Assembly (NCBI GenBank): GCA_037074705.1
Contig: CM073596.1
Coordinates: forward strand, 52,108,001 to 52,172,000
Source of the DNA: Zhengitettix transpicula
Lineage: Eukaryota; Arthropoda; Insecta; Orthoptera; Tetrigidae
Length of the DNA stretch: 64,000 nt
Direction: 5' to 3'
In this document: one piece after another, positions 22,172 to 36,077 of the stretch
Layout of the letters: each line of letters opens with the position of its first letter
Numbering within the stretch: position 1 is the first letter of the stretch
Notes under the pieces: model-generated
What the model was told of the DNA's origin: nothing
Databases searched by the model: none
The model's input: only the letters and a program-made list of their open reading frames with translations
Program-made: the position numbers and the translations under genes

Positions 22172-23873
22172 AATATTGTTAAAATTTTCTATTTTCAACC
22201 TCAGTTCAATCAGAGTGTGAAACGCCGAAGAAATAACCTTTCTCCGTTATAAACTATGCTGACATTTTAAGTGAACGTGACCATATCTTAAAAGATGACC
22301 GACATTCCACGTAAACATTTGCTCTTCCTCGGCGAGGACTCTTGAGTTTTAACAACTCTTCTTCCCCGTTACAGCAACGGAGCCAGCAACCAACAAACTA
22401 GGCAGGCAAACTTGTCCGTTACAGCGGGTTCGTGACACGGAAGAGGTCAGCAGTTGGAATGAAAGAGAGAGAGAGAGAGAGGGAGAATTGGATGAGGGGG
22501 CCATTACGAAACCTGCTGATGGAGAAGGCTTCCAAGCTTTCGCTTTCTCACCACTCGATCGACCTTTGATGGAATTGCTTTTGCGTAACCAATTCTCCAT
22601 CGCGTTCGCTCATATGTCAGAGGCACAACAGGCGTAACGAGGACCAAACGAGGTTCATAACTGCCTTCCTCACACAGAAAACAAAGCATGCTCGTTTCTT
22701 ACAGTAAATAAATTAAACTCCACTAAACGTACTTGAAAATCATAAAGTGTATTTAATTTCACATTTCCGTGGTTGAAATGGAGATATCGGTGACTTCGTG
22801 ACTGATGTTTCTTTTACGGACCTGAGGACAGTCTGTCTGTGGAGGAACAGTAATCAACGTTCCGCCATTTTGCACTCTAATTCTAGGGATCACGATAGTA
22901 CAGTCTTGATTCATGTGTATTTTCCGGTTTACAGTTCCAAAGGGACCATGGTTCCTCTGTATAACATACACGACCAACGAGCATTGAGGAGAAGATAAAA
23001 AAAACACAACGTTCCTTTGTTTGTAAAAATTTTTGAAAACAAAAATAAGATCTCATTTTGCAGGAAAAAAAATCAATCACGAGACTGACCGTTAGCTACG
23101 GCACGTAAGTAACAACATAAGTTATGCAGAGGACGAGTTTTTTTTACGTATATCGCGGAATATTCCGCTCTCCTCGTAAAGATTCTTAAATTATCATAAA
23201 AATTTTCTTGGGGTCGTTTGAGATGTCAGTTGGGTGGGTTGCTTAAATAACTAAATTTCAGTCTTTGACTAAAAATAAATTAAATAATTCCCTTGAGAAA
23301 ATAAAACATTCATAGTTTCATTAATACCAATTAGATACAGAAGCAGCCAATTAATGAGGCAAGATTGAGGGATAAAACAAAAAAGGCCCAACACACATTT
23401 TTTTGGCGTTTATTAATATTTTCTTGTTTATTGACTACTTCTTTACATAATTCGTAAATAATTAATTATAGTTCCGTAATTATTAAAACGGTAATAAATC
23501 CACAAAGCTCTGCTTGTTTAACAGAAGTTAAGAATTCAATATGTCGGCTATAATATTTATTTTATATTATTTAAATCGTGATTCTCATCTTTTTTTTGCC
23601 TTAGCAACGCGTGTTAAAATAAACCGATAGAAATTGTTTCAATCAAAAGTTTCAAATATTCGTGATACATGTAACACTAGTTTAACTGTTCTGGCAGCAG
23701 AACTGACAACAACAGTCCGCAGTATATTAAAGTACCCCCCAAGTGTTCGTAAACAAACTACGCTCCAGTTGGGCGTTGGCCGAGAAACACGGAATATCAT
23801 CAAATATCGAGTGTATTTATATCAAGTTAATTAAATCAATTCAGTGCTACCAGAAGTGATTCAACCATCTCAA
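22168..23873. other. Mixed stretch, GC-richer at 22300-22680
   Basis: The minus-strand frames at 22349-22689 and the frames around 22759-23080 have no domains. A (GA)n run lies at about 22465-22481. 23600-23873 may be the 5' untranslated part of the LINE described next, since it directly precedes that element's ATG. Confidence 0.4.
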
Positions 23874-24346
23874 ATGGCTTCATCTGTGCAGCAACCACGC
23901 TCGTATGCAACTGCAGCAACGTCTCCAGTGTTTCCAACAAGAAGCCAAGGCAGTTGAAGGTATTTCCATCCATGAATATCTTAGTTACTTGGTAAAAATC
24001 AGATTTATGTCACGTATATCGAACAATCGTATTTGTGTATTCCTAGCAAACAAGCTGTTGACAACTTTACAACCGAACATAAAGTGATAAAAATCAAAGA
24101 TCACAACTTAAATGTTTGCCCACTTATTTCAAGACGCAGGAAAGAGATCATTTCGAACGTATGTCCTTTAATCCCTCTCAATATAATAAAAACGAATTAG
24201 CTAAACACAAAATTACTCTTAACACTCTAAAATATACTTCATTAAAGCAGGTCTACAAGATCCATGCCTCAGTCGCATTATGGGCTTCCGTAGGCAGTTT
24301 TACATGGATCCAACTCAAGTTAACCACCTACGAGATTAAATACTAA
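23874..24346 (+). pseudogene. Decayed ORF1 (nucleic-acid-binding, gag-like) of a non-LTR retrotransposon
   Basis: The region opens with ATG at 23874 (MASSVQQPRSYATAATSPVF) and soon hits a stop. The next frame carries GISIHEYLSYL and FMSRISNNRICVFLANK. After a frameshift follow QAVDNFTTEHKVIKIKDH, then ISNVCPLIP; the last part includes GFRRQFYMD near 24280-24305. This order (a short D/E-Y-L helix, SRISNNRICIYL-like core, ...VDNFTTEH, SNVCP.IP, FRRQ.Y) is one I recall from ORF1 proteins of LINEs in insect genomes; the zinc-knuckle part was not seen. At least three frame changes and several stops show it is dead. ORF2 is absent downstream. The LINE assignment is fairly firm; the clade is not. 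Confidence 0.65.
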
Positions 24347-24651
24347 TAGATGTCCCCGGATAACACCCCGTCAATAACAGTAGGAAAAGAAATAATTTTG
24401 TATAATGAACAGAAAGTATAAAATCCAAAAAATTACGAACGTGAAACAGTAGGACGAATCCTATATATACTTGGTTAACCTAAATTAGTGCTACAAAAAA
24501 ACTAAAAATTCAAGTCTGCTTCATAGAATAAAAAATCGTTCTTTCTGAAAAAAATTAAAAATTAATTGACAAAAAGGAAAGTAAACCATATATGAAAATA
24601 ATTCCGGCCAAAAAAGACCAACACTTCGCTTCCTTTCGTTAATCCTTTGTA
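24347..24651. other. AT-rich stretch after the ORF1 relic
   Basis: May include remaining LINE debris, but no domain can be read. Confidence 0.4.
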
Positions 24652-24769
24652 GCTTTCTTCAGACGAGAAATGTAAGTAAAATTAGTTAGAGATTTTTGAA
24701 CGACTTGCGGTAATTTTTATAATAAATATATACACCCACCATATATTATATTTCACATCTGAAGAAAGC
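24652..24769. repeat. 12-bp inverted repeat GCTTTCTTCAGA / TCTGAAGAAAGC
   Basis: Perfect 12-base arms at 24652-24663 and 24758-24769 with 94 bases between. TCTGAAGAAAGC is typical of the hairpin ends seen in other dispersed elements and resembles the CTGAAGA found inside the 5.4-kb repeat. Confidence 0.5.
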
Positions 24770-27700
24770 AACGAAGTTTTTAACCACGCGGGCACTCTGT
24801 GGTTTTTTTTTTCACGGAAGTTTTACGAGTCTGATTTGTTTTTAAATGTTAATATTAAAAAATAAACGAATCTATTCTGTAAGCGATTAAATAAATAAGC
24901 TTCATTCCTTATAATCGTTTATTTTTTTCTTTTAACTTTTGGATTACCTTAATATCACGTTCAAAATTTTTCCGTATCAGTTATAACATGTGGCTTTAGC
25001 TTTAATTCAGTTCGCTTTCATTTTAATTTTAAAAATCAACTGTTTTGAGTCGTTTTTCAACCTCTCTTATACATTGCTCCGCGTTACACGTTTTAATAAC
25101 AGTTTAAATAAGTGTGGACTCCAGATATCTTATTTTTTTATGCATTCCGTTACTAAATTAGGTTATTTTCAGATAATTATATATTAGACACTTCATCCAG
25201 TGACAACAAGTTTTAGGAGAAAAGAACAGTTTGAAATTACAGTCTCGACCAAGAATATTGAAAACGAGGATAAATTAAAATATTCAGAACAATTTTATTT
25301 TGATTAAGAACCTAAATTTTCGTAGGATTAAGGGAAAAATAAGTTACTCCAAACAACTGAGGACAATATTTATTGCCCCGTTATTTGATTTAAAACTCAA
25401 ATTTCCCCGCGAATTTTTGATAAAATTTGTAACACTCTCCGGGTGGCCGCTGATGGTAATATATTATTTAATATTCCTCCGCCACCACCTCATCGTTTGA
25501 AATAGAGTTTCATTACTTTTGGACGTTGAAATTTATCTGCCCGCGTGGGTAAAAAAAAACAACAGGGTCCAATAGCTGCGGCGAATAGGACTACCAACAG
25601 CACCACTTAAAAATTCTATTAGCTCAGCTTTTTTATTTATTCACGACTTAAAATTCGAATTATATTTGTTGCGGTTTGTAATATGAAATGTGTCCGGGTG
25701 TGGGTGAGGGTAAATAACCCCTTCATGTTTCGGCCTTTTTTTATTTTTGTTGTTTTAGTTTTTCAGAAAAAAAGAATCCCAGATGAGAAACGGACGAATT
25801 TTTTTTATATTTCTTTTACGAGTTAGAATATTTAGACTTTATGTTGTTTGATGAAACATTTACACTTGTTAAGAGTGAAGAGGAGGGCAGTAAAAGAGAA
25901 ATAACACAAGTAATATACCAAGAACAAATATTACACAAGTAAATTAAATAGCATATACCCAAAGAAACACGGAACTGTATAAATTGAGTTTAGTATTAAT
26001 TTTTTAATACAAAAAAACCCTATCGGTAGCCAATTAAAAGGCCAAATTATTTGATAAAATAAATATTTATATTATTGCTTAAGACTATCCGTTTATTTAC
26101 TACTTCTTTAACTAATTAGTATAAGTTTTTATTAATTTATTAGTCCTCTTTTCTTTGGAATTTTTCGTGACGTAGATGATGACGCAAGTGATGGTGCGCA
26201 GTCAACACTACTGTGGCGTTTTTAAATAAATGGAATAGAAGTGAGGCTGACCGTCCAGTACTTTATAAGTCAGTTAAACTTCCTCGGGTTTTTCCTTTGG
26301 ATTCACCAACAGTCTCATATTCCGGGTCTACCCAAGATTTCTTGAAAGATTATACGTAATTTCGGTGATTGTAATTAGAAGCAACCGGCGGCATAATTAC
26401 GAGGAGATACCAATTAGTTTTCTGTTACGGTAGATGAATTTTTCCCATTTGTTCTGGACGCTCAATGGTAAGCTATTATTGCGAAAAGGGAGGGGAGTTT
26501 GTAGTCATTACAGGTTGGGAAGGGGGAAATGAAATAATAATGTTGTTCTTCCACGGCGCGTTAAGTAGCACCTTTAGGAACAGGAACACTCGTAACGGAG
26601 AGAGAAAGTCCCAGTAGGAATTTTCGCTTCGAGCAATGGCGTACCGAATCGTATTTAGTTACAAAAGGCCAATTCAGTGCTTACAACATTCCCGGGTTGA
26701 ATGTCAATGGGAATTATAGGATATTTCTACTCGCCAAATTGCGACCGGCGTTATGTAAAAACGAAAGAGGTTAAAATAAACTTCCGAGTTAGCATACACT
26801 AACATAATTGATAGGTAAAGTATTAGCCCTTCGTAAAGTATCCAGTTAAGAGTATTTTTAATCTTGAAAACTTTATTTTGGTAGTTAATTCAGCATTTAT
26901 CGGGGGTATTTAAGATTCGTAGCTTTGACGATTTAAAGAAAGTACAATAAATATAATCTGTAACATGGGAAGTTCTTTACTCTTTAGAAAAATATTTTTT
27001 TTCTATAACAAATCAGTCCCTCCTATGAGGTGTAATTTCTTGTTGTATACACAAAGAACAGCTCAGTTTTTTTTAACAAAAAAGAAGCAATGTGCGTACC
27101 ATGGAAGATCGTTAATATCAAATCTTGAAAGGTATAAAGGTACGAGAACTGGTCCTTGGGGAACGCCTTAGTTTCGGCCAAAATCATCGATTTCGGGCCG
27201 TGATTTTGAATTACAATATTTCTTAAAACTTTTGTATCGTACTCAGCTATGGAATAAACTGTTTAAGCTCAGAATATTTCTGCAAAATTTATTTTACTCC
27301 TGTATTACAGCTAAGAACCGTGTTTAAAAAACTTGCAGTAATGAAAAGGGAAAGAAACATTTCTCGATTTTCAGCGCAAATGGATTTAACATCTTAAACT
27401 TTTCTTTTTAAGTCTTAAGTTTAATTCCTTCCACATTATGAATTATTCAAACTTTGAAATCCTTTTTGATGGAGCAAGAGAAAAAGTTATTAGTAGTACC
27501 TTTTCTCGTTGCTAAGATTTAAATAAGAGCAAAAGAAATATCCTTAAGTTACTTTTAATCAAATTATAACGCTTTAAGTGCCTTTAGCTCCTTTTATCCG
27601 CTTTCTCTGGTATTGACGAAGATTAGAACTGTTGATCGAAACGTCTGTTCACTTCAAAATTATTTTGTTATTGTCTGTTTTACGGGTCGTTAATTTATTA

Positions 27701-30700
27701 TGTTAATTAAATTATGTACCTACATTGGCTCGTATTTCCTCAAACAATAATTTAACTATTTTTTATAATTTCCAAATAATTTCTGGCTACGTATTTAGCT
27801 TGAAACTAGGGCAGTGAAGGAACAGTGATTTCAACGACGACACAAAGAAAAGTCGATAACTGAAGGAGGGGAAAAAAAAAGAAGAGTAGAAGAAGTAGAC
27901 GACCTCTTGTGCCAGTAGCAGCATGACTGACCGAACCCCCCGACGTAATAAATAAATTACCCGGCCGGGATTGTTGTGGAACGACCGCCTTCCACGGCTA
28001 ACGAGGACTTGAGAGAACCTTTATTTGCAATGCAAGAGTCTGACTCCTACCGCTGTGAATTATTAAAAAAAAAACGAGTTGCGTGAGTGGTGGTGGGGGG
28101 GGGGAAGAGTAATTAGGCCTCCAGAAAGGTAATATGCTTATATAAAATAAACCTTGACTGGCTTTGCATAGAGAGACTAAAAATAGATGCAGATGAAGGT
28201 TGTTGGGGCGAATTTTCCTTCCCCTACTCCTCCGCAGATGTCAATACTTTAGTAAGAGTGGCTTTTGTTGGAGGAGGTCGAAAGGTCATCAACTTTGCCC
28301 TAGGTACACGCTAACGGGACTTTGGTCGAGATCAGTTTCCCCTGGCTAATCACAGGGGGGGCAATCCTCAACTCATCTCCCACAAAGCATTCCACGACCG
28401 ACGAACGGTAACACAAGCCGCCAAGAACATCCTCATGGCTGAATTTTCAATCGTCCTCAATACGAGTAATTTTTAAAAGTTATTCATCTTAACCTACCAA
28501 ACGGTGTAGACCACAGCGAAGCAATTTGCGAGGTTTTCAACTGGATATTTAATCGACTGAATGTGTTAAGGCAACTGGGAGGCAACTGCGTTTTCGCAGA
28601 CTCAATAATTACCAAGGATATATTTATTTCTTAAATTTCCAAAATAACATATATTTCCAATAACTACACAGTCTGGGTTTAGTCTTCAGTCTTATAATTT
28701 ATCGTGTACACCTTCAGAAGCATTGGAAAAAAGTCATATTCATCTGATAAACATCGAGTTACAGTTTAACCGTGAAAAAATTACAATTAGCATTTTATTT
28801 CCGTCCCAACCACAAACTTCTTTCTTGATCTCCACTTTAATTTATTTCACATTAATTTAGACAATATAATATGGGGTCGAAACGTAATGTTCCGTATTTT
28901 ATCGTACAGTAACCGGAACTTGGACTTGAACAATATTAATAATAAGAAACCAGTCTGTATTTTAGTCCACAGTATTTATCACAATTTAAAATGTGTATAT
29001 TCAAAGTACTAATAAACATGATGGTTGGTTATTATAAATAATGAATCTACAGATTAAAATACAAACATTTTATAAGCCTGAGTATATAAAATATTTATGT
29101 GAAATTTTATTGAACGTTACTTCTAAATTTCGTATAATTATGAATACATTAATTAAAATTTTGTACAGAAAATAATAATATTTAAATTTGAAGAAAAACA
29201 TCGTAAATAATTTTAAAATTTGTATTCACGAATTGTATTACAAGTATCACGTTTGTTTGATTTAATTTTTGTAACATATTCAGGCTTGAAAAAATCAACT
29301 TACCAAATTATTTTTATATTAGCACAGGTTCCAATTAATTGAATCGATACGTAGTTGTTAGTTTTCTATTTATTAAAATTATTATTATTATTAAAATATC
29401 CTAATGTTATTTTATTAAATTAAACTATTATGTTTGTCAAGTTGGTTTGTTTATTCAATTATTTACTGGTAATAGTAAGAAATTGTATTTTTTTATATAT
29501 TTATTTATGGATACAATCATATTAAAGCAAAATAATAAAGAAAGAGACAAATGAATATATTTTAATAGGGCAATGGGAAGTGACATTTTATTCCGTGGAA
29601 AATGGTAAATAATATGTTCTCAGTACCAAAAGGTGTACTTATGTTTTTAATTGCTATGTTTCGTCAGTTTCGGTCATATTCATCGTTTTTATAGAAAACT
29701 ATAAAAGAATTTCAATGAAAATATGAAAATATAACGAGGGAAGGGGGGGGGGAGGTAAAATTCAGTGATTCCAACACTTGAAGGAAAAAAAGTTTTTAAA
29801 TTTCTAATCTTCTACATCAATTTTTTAAAATTAATTAAATAAATGTCCCTAGCAATCTCAAATGCTTTAATAATATTTTATTTGTTATTCAAAATATTTA
29901 AATTTTCCCGTTTGCGTTCACCCCGTTTTTTTAGAGCGCCATGTTGAACGCGTAAAAGTTTTAATGTTACTAGAAACAAATTGTCTGTCTGTCTCTCTCT
30001 CTCCGTACTAAAAGGATTTAAATTACAATCGCAACCCTATTTCAAAAACAATTACTGAACAAACCACGTCGTACAAAAAACACACACACACACACAGACG
30101 TGTTGTACAAATGAAACGTCATTATTTTCATTGCAATTATCCAAACATGCGATAATTACATCGTTATTTGTATGTATGCTTGTGAGTGAAAGTACGATTT
30201 TTGTTGTTGTGCTTTATTATTAAAACAAATAACTTGAGGGGAGGTTTGAAACGAATCAAAGGGCAATCTCATTGCCGTGATTGTAAAATATTGTAGAAAG
30301 TCCTACGACGACGTAAAGCTGGAATCTCTTCGAACTTATCTCTTTCTGCCTCCATTGTACGATAATTGATTTCAAGTCGATATGGAAATTGACAAGGAAA
30401 ATGGCGTCTCTCCGGTCCCTTCCATCCCTCATCTAATAGATAACTGGATTCCGCTGCTATGGCACTTTTATACTCGTCCTGATTCTTCAGACGATAAAAT
30501 AGTGTTTTTCACCTTCTATTCCTGTCTATTAAATTAGCATTATACAAATAAATCGAAAAATTAATCATAGAGGAGCGATTTAAATCAATAACCCCTTGTA
30601 CAAATCGCTATGTATCTGTATGTTACTTTAAATATTCAAATTTTTAACATTTATATGTAATAGACAACAATGTTGGCAGAAATATAATTTTTAAAAATAT

Positions 30701-30934
30701 TCAAATATAAAATCAATTATTAAAATAATTACCATGTAGTTGAAGGAATGTTTGAACAGTCAGTGTGTGGCGTGAGAACGTTGGATTAAGAGCATTTCCT
30801 GACGGGTTTTTAGTGATTATAAACGTTTTTTGACGGTCAGTTGGAAACACAATAGTCAAATTGTGATCGCTCGCCGTCGTGTGAGAAAAATAAAAATTGA
30901 AAGTCTCATTTCTAAATTTTTAAGGACATTTTCG
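24770..30934. other. Long stretch without genes; two GC-richer blocks
   Basis: Mostly AT-rich. The blocks 26150-26800 and 27860-28620 are GC-richer and include C/G-runs (28095-28104) and short homeodomain-like CCAATTAG motifs. G-run at 29743-29752, CT run near 29990-30003, CA run near 30079-30095. Frames of 65 to 68 codons have no domains. The sequence near 27612-27642 (GACGAAG then GATCGAAACGTC) resembles retroelement terminal hairpins but lacks a paired arm. Confidence 0.45.
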
Positions 30935-30981
30935 CCTGTAGACGAACGATATAAATTTTGAAACGTCGTCAAAAATTAACC

Positions 30982-31400
30982 CTCTCCGTTTTTGAACTAA
31001 GGTTCCCATAAGCCGAGGCACCTCGGCCTGTTTTGAGAGGTGTATGTTCCACGAGCATACGGTAAGAGTTGTCCGCTATTCCCATTGGAATAGTCGGCCA
31101 GCTGCCTCGTAAACTGGTCGAGGCACGGAGAAGGGAATGCTGCGTCCCCACAGCAAACTCCTCTCCCGCTATCGGAAGGGCGTGGGACAAGTACCCAATG
31201 CCGACCTACCTGATGCAGGTTTTTCTAGGGTTTTCCCTGAATTTCTTTAGGCGAATGCCTGGTAAGATCCTTAAAATATAGCTCGGGGGCCCTAGTTAAC
31301 CCTTAGCTACCTTTCTCTACCCTTCCGCATCGCCCCTTTCAAATCCCTTCCTATGCTATTAAAGGGGAGTTTCCCAATGTGGATCACCCTCATGTAGCCT
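30982..31400 (+). mobile_element. F1 retroposon copy F, without poly(A), flanked by a 47-bp duplication
   Basis: The sense strand is plus, from CCTCTCCGTTTTTGAACTAA to CATGTAGCCTGT. It lacks the final TGCCCT and A-run. Instead the terminal GCCTGT is also the start of a 47-bp segment found on both sides: 30935-30981 and 31397-31443, identical at 43 of 47 positions (GCCTGTAGACGAACGATAT...). A deletion relative to other copies removes the part around the CCCAAGGTC block. The start point coincides with that of copy J. Confidence 0.85.
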
Positions 31401-31443
31401 GTAGACGAACGATATGAATTTTGCAACGTCGGAAAAAATTAAC

Positions 31444-34400
31444 AAAGGGAGGAATTTTTCTTGAATATTTTATTTATTACAAACAAAGTTCACTCTTAAT
31501 TGCTTGCGTTTCAAAATTTTAAGCGACACGTGAAAATTAGTGTGCGATAATTTATGTAACTGAAAAATATAAAAGAAGAAAATACTTAATATGTATTTCC
31601 CATTTTATGTTTCCTTCTGAGTTTATAGTCTCAATACAGTATTGGTAGACCACTTCTAATATTTTTTTTCCTTATGGAAAATAGACGTTCTATGGACTAA
31701 TACCGAGTGTCTGGCTGCGTCGATAAGGCTTTATATACAACGGTTGTGGAATTTACCTTTCGGACCTATTTCATGCGCAATCTCTCCCACGAATTCCCGT
31801 AATATCACCAAAGAAAAAAAAATTCCTTTTGGCTATCTCAAGTGAAGAAGACTTTATACTTCCACTGCCTTTTGTGAGAGTAAATTAGATGCATATATCA
31901 GAGAAGGAAAAGGAAGGATCCTTTATCACGACCAAAGCTTTACCCATTCCCCACTCCTCACCCCCACCCCGGAAAAAATACAGGAAAGAGCAAGCAAAAC
32001 GTTGGCAGTGCGCGAACTCATCTTTCTGAATGTTTTAAAAGGAACCTCACTCCACTCCAACTGAAGAATGAATTAAAGTGCCGAGTTACTTAACAACACG
32101 AAGAACGCGCATAACTTACAAAAATAAAATTGTAATTGTTATTTCGTTGCATATATATTATTTAACAGTGCTGGTAACTTAAAGGAGAACCGAGTGGCCC
32201 ATAATGCATTTCAGAGAGAATTAGTTTGCTACTTATATAATAAAAAATTTTTAGCTAACGTACGTGTCTAAAGTGGTTTTATCTTACTCGGGGAAAAGTT
32301 ATTTACATTCTTGTTTCTTTGTTGTTTTCTTTACGTATTTTGTGAGTATTTTTATTATTTTTAACGCTCATCTTAATTTTAATGTAGCACATAGACGGGT
32401 ATATTTCCTAGCCTTTTCAAAGGATTGAAATTTATATTTCCATCGGATCTTATTGTATCTTTTCCATAGGAAAACCAGGAAAAAAATATTTTTCTCCAGG
32501 ATTTCTAATTATAATTGTATTCCTTTCCGAAACATGTTTTTTTCCTATATCTTATTTACTGACTGTGTCTCATTTATAATTTAATAGATAAATGCAATTA
32601 TAAATATAAATATATATTAATAACTCAGTAAATTAATATCAGAACAGGTTTAAGAATTGACAGTGCAATTAATAGAAATAGGGAAATATATCATGACGTT
32701 TCGTCCCTAATATTTGTAATTTATTAATTATTATTACTACTGTGGTCTAAAATTACCTTCGATAATGTTGAATATTCTGATTTTAAAAACATTCAAAATT
32801 TTCAACGATTACGTTACAAAAATTATATTGTTAGTTTAGTTTTATAAAAACAATCTCTATATATTTTAAAATGGCTTCTATATTATTAGTTTATTTATTT
32901 TCATTAATAATCAATCTTATTAAATTTTTAAATCGATTCTATACCTTTTTAACCAAAGAAAACAATTGGAGAAAAATAATTATATTTATCTGACGTGATT
33001 GAGTAACAAATGTATCGATATTTTAATAATTAAATTGTATGTAATGATCAATAAATTTAGACTTGATAATTTTTTTATATTTGCACGTGAGGATGGTTTC
33101 AAAAATTGAAATATACATCTTCCATTTTTTTTCAATGTGTTATGAATGGTTATAATATTTTTTTTTGCCAAATTTGCATGATTTATTGTTTAGTAAAAAT
33201 TGAAATAAGTTTTAGGCCATAATATTAATTATTAACATCACGAATTAAGTAATAAAATACGTACCATACTTTTAACGTTTCTGCAAACCTTGTCTATTTT
33301 TCATCGGGTGATTAAAAAATCGTAAGAGCACACACAAGGTGATTTTGAAACAGGTGACGTGAGCAACATGGGTTGAAGGAACTTTAAAAGAGTGGTATTT
33401 ATTTTATGACTTAATTTGATCTGTTACGGGGAAGGCGAGACTTAAGCAGAAATCGAACGGTGCTCAGGACGTTGAGGTGACGTCATCTCACTCAAAATTC
33501 CTCCTCGCCTGGGTAATTCATACCAACTAAAATTTGTAAACTACATTACCCGCCAATTGGGGCTACCTTGGCCGTGTAGTTTGCAGAGTCCTGCTGTTAA
33601 CACACGAGATTGGGTCTCTCAGGAGTGAGTCTCTCTCGGCTAATGGAGTACGCTAAGTAGATGACGTATCTCAAGGCCGGTTCCGCTCCAAAGATGAAAG
33701 AAAGAAAAAAAGAAAACGTTCTCTATCCGAAGCTCTCCTTTCATTATTTCGTGGTCACCCAAAATGATCAGATACTCGTACCAGAGCTGACCCAATACCT
33801 AAAGTGACCTCGGTCGCTTAATAACAGTCCCGAAACTTGCGTCACACTTGGTCAGGCGTGTGAGAAAATGTTAAAACGTTCACTTAATCATGATATAATT
33901 CGTTTCAGCGTGAACTTTACACCTGCAAGATGATCAATGTTAGTATTAAATCACAGTCCGTAGAACTCTGTAGACAGGTCCATCTTATAATTAGAGAAAT
34001 TAATTAAATTTAAAACACTAACTTGTTTGTATTAAATTTAAATTAGTTGAAATTGACGAACATTCTGAATGTTTATTTAAATACATTAAAAGTCAATATA
34101 TAAACTGAAATACATAGTAACGTTTCCTTCATTTAATTTGGAATCTCTTCAGGCGTGATATAAAAAATTATTAGAGAAATATTAATAGAAAAACAATAAA
34201 ATAGTTAATTGCAAACAAATAAATTAAGTATGATTTTGTTACTTACAATATTAAACTAAAAATTAAATTATGTTACAAATTTTGGAAATTTTTATAAAAT
34301 AATTTAAGTGAAAATATTTAAAATTTCTGAATCAAGTGATTTATTTTCTTAAACAAACAAGGACTTAGATTGAAAAATTAGAAACGTATATATTATTTTA

Positions 34401-36077
34401 AATCATAACACAGAATTAAAATTTAGAGTTTAAATTTCTTACATTAATTGAATGTCGCTCATTAAAACGTAAATAATTATTTCTCTCTTCATATTATAGA
34501 CTTTTACATAAATGCAATAAATTTTATAGTTAAGAGTAAATGTTATGTCCAAACAGTTTTTTTAAATAGCAAAAAATATTCTTTATACCAAGTTTGAAAT
34601 GTTTGCATAGTCCGACCATTATAATTCACGCATTCAGATTTGATTCTCAGTATTTTGTAATAGATCTTAAAAATATTTAAATTGTTATATATTTTAAATA
34701 ATTATCCTGATACCATAATTGGCAAACAGGTTGATTATTTTAAATTTTAAGTTATTTGAAAATTTTAAAGCTTAGTTTGTTAATTATTTTTGGTTGTGGA
34801 ATTAATTGTAAATAAAGTTTTATAATTTTTTTCCGTAACTGTGTAACAATTCTTTCTAATTTATCAGGTTAATTAAAAATTTCAACAACATAAGAAGGTC
34901 CTCAAGAAACTAGGGGGAGAGGAAAATCGCGTCTGTTTATATTGTAATGTTTTAAATTCTTCATAATAAATTTCTGGCTAATAATGGTGATTTTTTGTTT
35001 AAATTATTTTTGACTTCAATAAATTGTAGGCGTATTTGAAGAGACAAAGTGGAGCGTAGCCACGAATTTCACATTACCGTCTTTGAAACAAGTCCTAAAT
35101 TATTTTCTCCGCGTTCGTGTCCCGATATTTTTGTTGTTGTCAAGATGAGAAGGGATGAAGGAAGAAGAAATGGCTGGCAATGATCTGTAAATCTTAGGGG
35201 GAGTTAAAAGATTTATGACGCACACAGAGAGACAGACAGCACAAATCGTTTTATGCGTGCAACTGAGGTAGTCAAAAAATAGCTATGCGGTACAGTTTCG
35301 TGCCCCTGGACTGTCTTTTAGCCCTCTCCTCCCCTTCCAGCCCCACGTATAATTGCTTTTCATCAGTCAGGGATGAAAGAAAAATTCATTAATCAAGTTA
35401 ATGTGTGATAACGTGCGTTTGATTAATGGTGGCCGGTGCTTCCAAGCAGACAATCTTGCGTGACAGTAAAGTCTCGTCAGGAGACGTTATATATATATTT
35501 TTTTTGTTTTTTTCGTGTGGGGGATGGGGGTATGGCAAGGAGCTTGTTTAGGAGATGGAAACATTTGAAGCGCAGGTGCGCGCAACCTGTCATTTACAGA
35601 CGGCGAGTATCGGAGACCGATCTGACGAGGACGAGAAGACTTAGGAAGCAAAGAGGACGGCATTCGGCTAATTGGAGGCACTGTAAGAAAAAGGACGTGA
35701 GTGTTCCGCCTGCGCTTCTATCGTAACTAGATTACACCAGTATTTTTACAGACTGGATGGGATTGGTACACCTGGGGTATTGACAACTTCTTCGAATCCG
35801 TTAATGATGATTTGGTGGTGTCAGATCCGACGTCGAAATAGTAACGAAGTGGCATTCACACACACACACACACACGTACGTGTATATATAGTCTGTGCAA
35901 CTTTCAGAATTCCAAAGTTTATGTATCGAATTCTTGGATAAATTCGAAGATTTTTCTCGGCCCTCTTGAGAATTTTGTATTTCTGCAATAAAAGAAAGTA
36001 ACATGACGACATGATTGTTATACAATTAACTGGAGTGCTTTGCATAACGGAATTTTGATATGAAGGCTCTTTTGTTA
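31444..36077. other. Long AT-rich stretch; GC-richer part at 33420-33860 and near 35300-35730
   Basis: No domain-bearing frame was found. 33420-33860 contains TGACGTCA at 33478-33485 and an AAACTACA/TGTAGTTT inverted pair near 33539-33588. The frames at 35436-35726 and 35487-35681 overlap on opposite strands and look compositional. A CA run lies at about 35858-35874. The part 35880-36077 may be 3' flank of the endonuclease relic on the minus strand. Confidence 0.4.

Noticed and set aside
30969..31190. 73-codon minus frame beginning MSHALPIAGEEF as a host protein
   Set aside because: The same frame recurs in at least four other F1 copies, so it belongs to the retroposon.
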